Assembly (NCBI GenBank): GCA_013285505.1
Contig: CP053450.1
Location: forward strand, 3,084,796-3,148,795
Direction: 5' to 3'
DNA from: Planctomycetota bacterium
GTDB lineage: Bacteria > Planctomycetota > Phycisphaerae > Phycisphaerales > UBA1924
DNA: 64,000 nucleotides
The notes below the pieces were generated by a model that was not told the origin of the DNA, made no database searches, and saw only the letters and a program-made list of their open reading frames with translations. The translations under genes were made by a program, and so were the position numbers. This document shows, one piece after another, positions 60,491 to 64,000 of the stretch (the first letter of the stretch is position 1; each line of letters opens with the position of its first letter).

Positions 60491-62053
60491 TCAGCACCCG
60501 GCGTTCCAGAGGTTCAGGAAGCAGAGCACGTCCTGCGTGTTGATGCTCGAGTCACCGTTGCAGTCCGAGGAGGGGTCGTCGGCGTTCCACGCGTTCAGGA
60601 ACGCGAGCACGTCCTGCGTGTTCACGCTCGAGTCGCCGTTGAAGTCGGCGTAGCAGTCGTCGCCGGCGGGAGCGAACTTGTAGATCTCGCCGGTCTTGAA
60701 CGCCGCGTTGGCCCACGTGCCGCCGGCCACCCAGACGTTGCCGTCCGGATCGACGGTCGCCGAGTTGTTGCCGTAGAGCGTCGGCAGCATCGTGCCACTG
60801 AGGTCGGTGTGGAGGATCTCGGTGAAGCTGCCGCCGTCGTCACGCAGCACCAGGATCTCGCCGGGCACCATCGGGTCGGCGTTGGGGTCGCCCTGACGCA
60901 CCGCGTGCACGTAGGTGTCACCGTCAACATCGACCACCGACACGGTCGTGAACTCGCCGGCCTCGTCACGCCACTCCCACGCCTGGGTGTAGCTGCCGCC
61001 GTTGTCCACAAAGCACGTCACCACGCCGAAGCCGCCGACGCAGTAGACGCGGTCGCCCATGACCGCCGGGCGGGTGAAGAAGTTCAGCTCGACGTCCGAA
61101 CCCTCGCCGCGGTGGCCGTCAACGGCCCAGTTGACCGTGCCGTCGGTGGCGTCGATCGCCCAGAGCGTCGGGGTCGGGCCGTCGCCGTTGTCGTCGGTGA
61201 AGGTGTTGACGTAGATCGTGCCGCCGGGCGTGGACGCCGCGCCGGAACCGATCCAGTTGAAGTTCTCCGGGCCGCCGATCCACAGCTCGGTGTTCGTGCC
61301 GTCGCCGTTGTCCTTGAGCGCGACGCCGGGGAACACGGGCGTGTTGGCGAAGTAGCCGATCACGTCGCGCCCGCCCTCGGTCCAGATCGGGCCCATCTTG
61401 CCGAACGGCACCGGGTCGCCGATCGGCGTGTACGACCACATCACCGCGCCGGTCACCGAGTCCACCGCGTGGATCTGGTTGTTGGTGCGGTCGTGGACGT
61501 AGAGGTTGAGGTTGCCGTTGGTGTTGGGCACGCTGCCGATCATCGGCGCCCCCGCGGAGCGAGCCGAACGCGCCGTCGGCGATCGTCTGCTCGACGGCGA
61601 GCGTGTCCTTGTTCAGGCGGATGATCGCCGGGGTCGCCCGTTGCCGTGCACCGTGGTCCAGATGCCGTTGACCGCGTGCGTGAGACCCGAGTAGTTGCCC
61701 GAGCCGCCGTCGAGATCGACCGAGGCGATCACGGCGCCGGTCTCACGGTCCATGCGCACCACCGTGCACCCGGGGCCGCCGTCGTTGGAGATGTTGTCGT
61801 TGTTGCGGTGGGTCTTGAAGTACAGATCACCGTTGGCGCCGACCGTGAAGCCGCCCTCGGACACCGGGTACTGCCCGGACACGGTCATCGCCAGCTCCTC
61901 GGCCGGGCCGGCGCTGGCCGAGATGGCCGCACGCCGCAGCTGGTCACCCTTGTACGCACCCCAGGGAGCGCTCGGATCGATCTGTGCTGTCGCCGCGGAC
62001 GCCATCCCCGCGGCAAGCAGGATGGTCGGGACGAGTCGGTTCTTCTGCATCAT
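60491..62053 (-). CDS. Secreted beta-propeller protein with GC-type dockerin end (two frameshifts)
   Basis: The restored product is about 520 residues: a signal peptide ([18 protein letters not shown]), then PQQ-like or WD-like blade repeats ([69 protein letters not shown]). At the C-terminus are two dockerin-like calcium loops ([39 protein letters not shown]) and a terminal AGC. Such GC-type dockerin ends are typical of Phycisphaerales secreted proteins. Breaks near 61640 (a G deficit) and 61553 (an extra G). The in-between sequence reads on in the third frame ([19 protein letters not shown]). Confidence 0.85.
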
Positions 62054-62388
62054 GTTCTCTCCTATGCAACGATGATCACGGATCGAGGAGCCCTCGACCC
62101 CCGATCGCTCCGTGGCCTGAACCTACAGGCAACACCCAGCGAGGTTTCGCCGAGAGAGGGGAAGCCCTCAGAGTGAGCGGGTTCGCGCATGCTACTGACA
62201 ACTTGTCGAAGAAACAACACTTCCAGAGGGCCACATCCCAAAGAGTTCACTGATACTTTTTGCTGCATATTCAAGCGAGAAACGGCCCGCACCGCCGCCC
62301 GGCACGCGCCCGCACAACCCGCGCACAACGCCGCCCCGTCGATCCACCAGAATCGGCGCAGCCGGAATCCCAACTAGACTCATGCCCC

Positions 62389-63015
62389 ATGACTCTACGC
62401 GCCTGCCACGCCTGCGGCCTCGTCCATACGGTGGGCAAAGTCCCGCCGGGACACCGCGCGTTCTGCACGCGCTGCAACACGAAAATCCGCACATTCCCCC
62501 ACCCGCGGGCGGCGGCGCGGGCCGCCGCGTTCGCGTTGGCCGCGCTCATGCTCTACCCGCTCGCGCTCACCCTGCCCATCCTGACTCTCACCGAACTCGG
62601 CCACACCCGCCAGACCACGATCTGGTCGGGCATGGTCAGCCTGCTCGCCGGCGGGCAGTTCGCCATCGGCGTCGTCGTCCTGTTCTGCTCCGTCATCGCC
62701 CCGCTCTTCAAGCTCGGCGCGATCTTCGCGCTCGCCGCCGGAGAGTTGCTGCTGCCGTCGCGCCACCGCGCCTTCACCTACCGCCTCGTCGAGGTGCTCG
62801 GACGCTGGGGCATGCTCGATGTGGTGCTGATCGCGGTCCTCGTCGCCGCGGTCAAACTCGGCGACCTGGTCGAGGTCACTCCCGGCCCGGGGCTGGCGGT
62901 CTTTGCCACCGTCGTTATCCTCAGCCTGCTCGCCTCGGCGTTCTTCGATCCCCACGCCCTGTGGGAGGACAAGCCCAGCCCCGCGCAGAGCACGCCGCCG
63001 GAGACCGCCGCATGA
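62389..63015 (+). CDS. Paraquat-inducible protein A-like membrane protein
   Basis: The 208-residue product has an N-terminal zinc-ribbon-like segment (CHACGLVHTVGKVPPGHRAF, then CTRCNTKI). About four transmembrane helices follow (AFALAALMLYPLALTLPILT; FAIGVVVLFCSVIAPLFKLG; MLDVVLIAVLVAAVKLG; GPGLAVFATVVILSLLASAF). This matches one half of the PqiA family, which usually works with PqiB/MCE proteins in lipid transport between membranes. The stop overlaps the next gene (ATGA), which encodes such an MCE protein. Confidence 0.88.
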   Translation: MTLRACHACGLVHTVGKVPPGHRAFCTRCNTKIRTFPHPRAAARAAAFALAALMLYPLALTLPILTLTELGHTRQTTIWSGMVSLLAGGQFAIGVVVLFCSVIAPLFKLGAIFALAAGELLLPSRHRAFTYRLVEVLGRWGMLDVVLIAVLVAAVKLGDLVEVTPGPGLAVFATVVILSLLASAFFDPHALWEDKPSPAQSTPPETAA

Positions 63016-63887
63016 CCGACACCCCCGCCACGCCCGCAGCCCGGATCGCCAGGCCCCGCCGCTGGTCCTGGGCGTGGCTGCTCCCGCTGGCGGTGCTGGC
63101 CGCGCTGGTCACCCTCGGCGTGCAGGCCTCCGCCGAACGCCCCATCATGCTGATCGTCCGCTTCGCCGAGGGGCACGGGCTGCGCCCGGGAGACCCGGTG
63201 GCCTGCAAAGGGGTGCAGGTCGGCGAGGTGTGCACTGTCCAACTCACCCCCGACGCGCAGAGCGTGGAGGTCCACATCGCGCTCGACCGCTCCGCCGAGC
63301 CGATCGCGGTCGAGGGCTCGCGCCTGTGGGTCATCCGCCCGGAGGTCTCGCTCCGCCGCGTGTCGGGGCTCGACGCGATCTTTGGACCGCGCACCATCGC
63401 GATCGAGCCCGGCCCGCTCGGCGCCGCCCGCCGCCTGGAGTTCGAGGGTCTGGCCGACGCCCCACCGCTGCCCGATCCGACCGACGGCTCGTTGCTGCTG
63501 CTGCTCCGCGCCGAACGCCGCGGCTCGCTGGGCCCGGGGTCCCCGGTCACCTACCGCGACATCCGCGTCGGGCAGGTGCTCGCCTACGAGCTCGCCGGCG
63601 ACGCGACCGCCGCCGAGCTGACCGTCGCGATCGGGCCGCAATACGCCGCCCTCATCCGCGACAACACCCGGTTCTTCAACACCTCGGGCATCACCGCCGA
63701 CTGGGGCCTGTTCAAGGGCCTCGACGTCCGCACCGACTCGCTCGAGTCGGTCGTCACCGGCGCGGTCGGGTTCGCCACGCCCAACAAGCCCGGCGCACGC
63801 GTCGGCGCCGGGCACACCTTCGACCTGGCCTCCTCCCCGAGCAGCGACTGGCTCGGGTGGGACCCCGCGATCCCGCTGCGGGACTGA
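63012..63887 (+). CDS. MCE-domain lipid-transport protein (PqiB-like, two MCE repeats)
   Basis: The 291-residue product has one N-terminal transmembrane helix (WSWAWLLPLAVLAALVTLGV). The first MCE domain includes FAEGHGLRPGDPVACKGVQV then GEVCTVQLTPDAQSVEVHIA. The second includes RRGSLGPGSPVTYRDIRVGQ then LAYELAGDATAAELTV. Canonical PqiB has three domains. MCE proteins form periplasmic hexameric tunnels carrying lipids. It is coupled to the PqiA-like gene. Confidence 0.88.
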   Translation: MTDTPATPAARIARPRRWSWAWLLPLAVLAALVTLGVQASAERPIMLIVRFAEGHGLRPGDPVACKGVQVGEVCTVQLTPDAQSVEVHIALDRSAEPIAVEGSRLWVIRPEVSLRRVSGLDAIFGPRTIAIEPGPLGAARRLEFEGLADAPPLPDPTDGSLLLLLRAERRGSLGPGSPVTYRDIRVGQVLAYELAGDATAAELTVAIGPQYAALIRDNTRFFNTSGITADWGLFKGLDVRTDSLESVVTGAVGFATPNKPGARVGAGHTFDLASSPSSDWLGWDPAIPLRD

Positions 63888-63919
63888 CCACCGGGCCGAA
63901 TCGGACCCCAAGAACAACA

Positions 63920-63948
63920 ACGCGAGCGAGACAGTGTCCCGCTCGCGT
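63920..63948 (+). terminator. Terminator-like hairpin after the MCE gene
   Basis: ACGCGAGCG (63920-63928) pairs with CGCTCGCGT (63940-63948), with GACA/TGTC extending the inner stem after one mismatch. About 32 bases after the stop. No T-tract. Confidence 0.5.
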
Positions 63949-64000
63949 CGTCGGTTGACCGGATCCGCTCACGCGGAGCGGCACATCAGTAGCGGTAGTG

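Overview
The window is GC-rich, gene-dense bacterial chromosome that looks like Planctomycetota, class Phycisphaerae (inference from protein features, not from a marker phylogeny). The grounds are two PEP-CTERM proteins ending in a LAGLGLLGLGVRRRR-type tail, a secreted beta-propeller with a C-terminal GC-type dockerin, a prepilin-like protein with an H-X9-DG C-terminal motif, and Gram-negative envelope genes (lpxA, pqiA, an MCE protein). I see no prophage, IS element or CRISPR array.

Layout. 1-8.2 kb (minus strand): S10/spc ribosomal operon from rpsJ to rpsH (cut by the window edge); its L22 carries an XRE-like N-terminal domain. 8.6-12.5 kb: a secreted protein, Fe/Mn superoxide dismutase, a cluster of RNA hairpins and a sigma-70 family factor. 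12.8-17.7 kb: a PilT-type ATPase, a membrane-anchored GspE-like protein with a ruined P-loop, and a CvpA-like membrane protein. 17.8-23.1 kb (minus): tRNA-Gln, glmU-like, prs, rplY, pth, rpsF, ssb, rplI. 23.5-28 kb: a SWIM zinc-finger protein, a SNF2 helicase and tRNA-Lys. 28.1-29.4 kb: a REP-associated tyrosine transposase among REP palindromes and tandem repeats. 29.5-38.8 kb: ankyrin lipoprotein, HPPD, a pseudokinase, HEAT and TPR proteins, trpB and an MFS transporter. 38.8-41.7 kb: two PEP-CTERM genes among a long inverted repeat family, each preceded by the same 12-bp palindrome at the same distance. 41.7-50 kb: lipB, lpxA, an MBL hydrolase, a methyltransferase, rsfS, aroB, a ParA ATPase fused to a glycogen-binding-like domain, and a companion protein. 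50-59.3 kb: clpX, small unknowns, a DUF418 protein, a HAD hydrolase, acylphosphatase, dnaG and rpoD. 59.4-64 kb: the prepilin-like protein, the dockerin propeller, pqiA and an MCE protein.

Thirteen genes between 20 and 62 kb, including normally essential ones (clpX, aroB, lipB), are interrupted by single-base frame changes, mostly one extra base in a C/G run or a change in a GC dinucleotide run. I read these mainly as sequence errors and annotate the restored genes as single features.

The most unusual items are the XRE-L22 fusion, the ParA to carbohydrate-binding fusion, the PilT/pseudo-GspE/CvpA cluster, the hairpin cluster upstream of the sigma factor, the RAYT/REP locus, and the paired palindromes before the PEP-CTERM genes.
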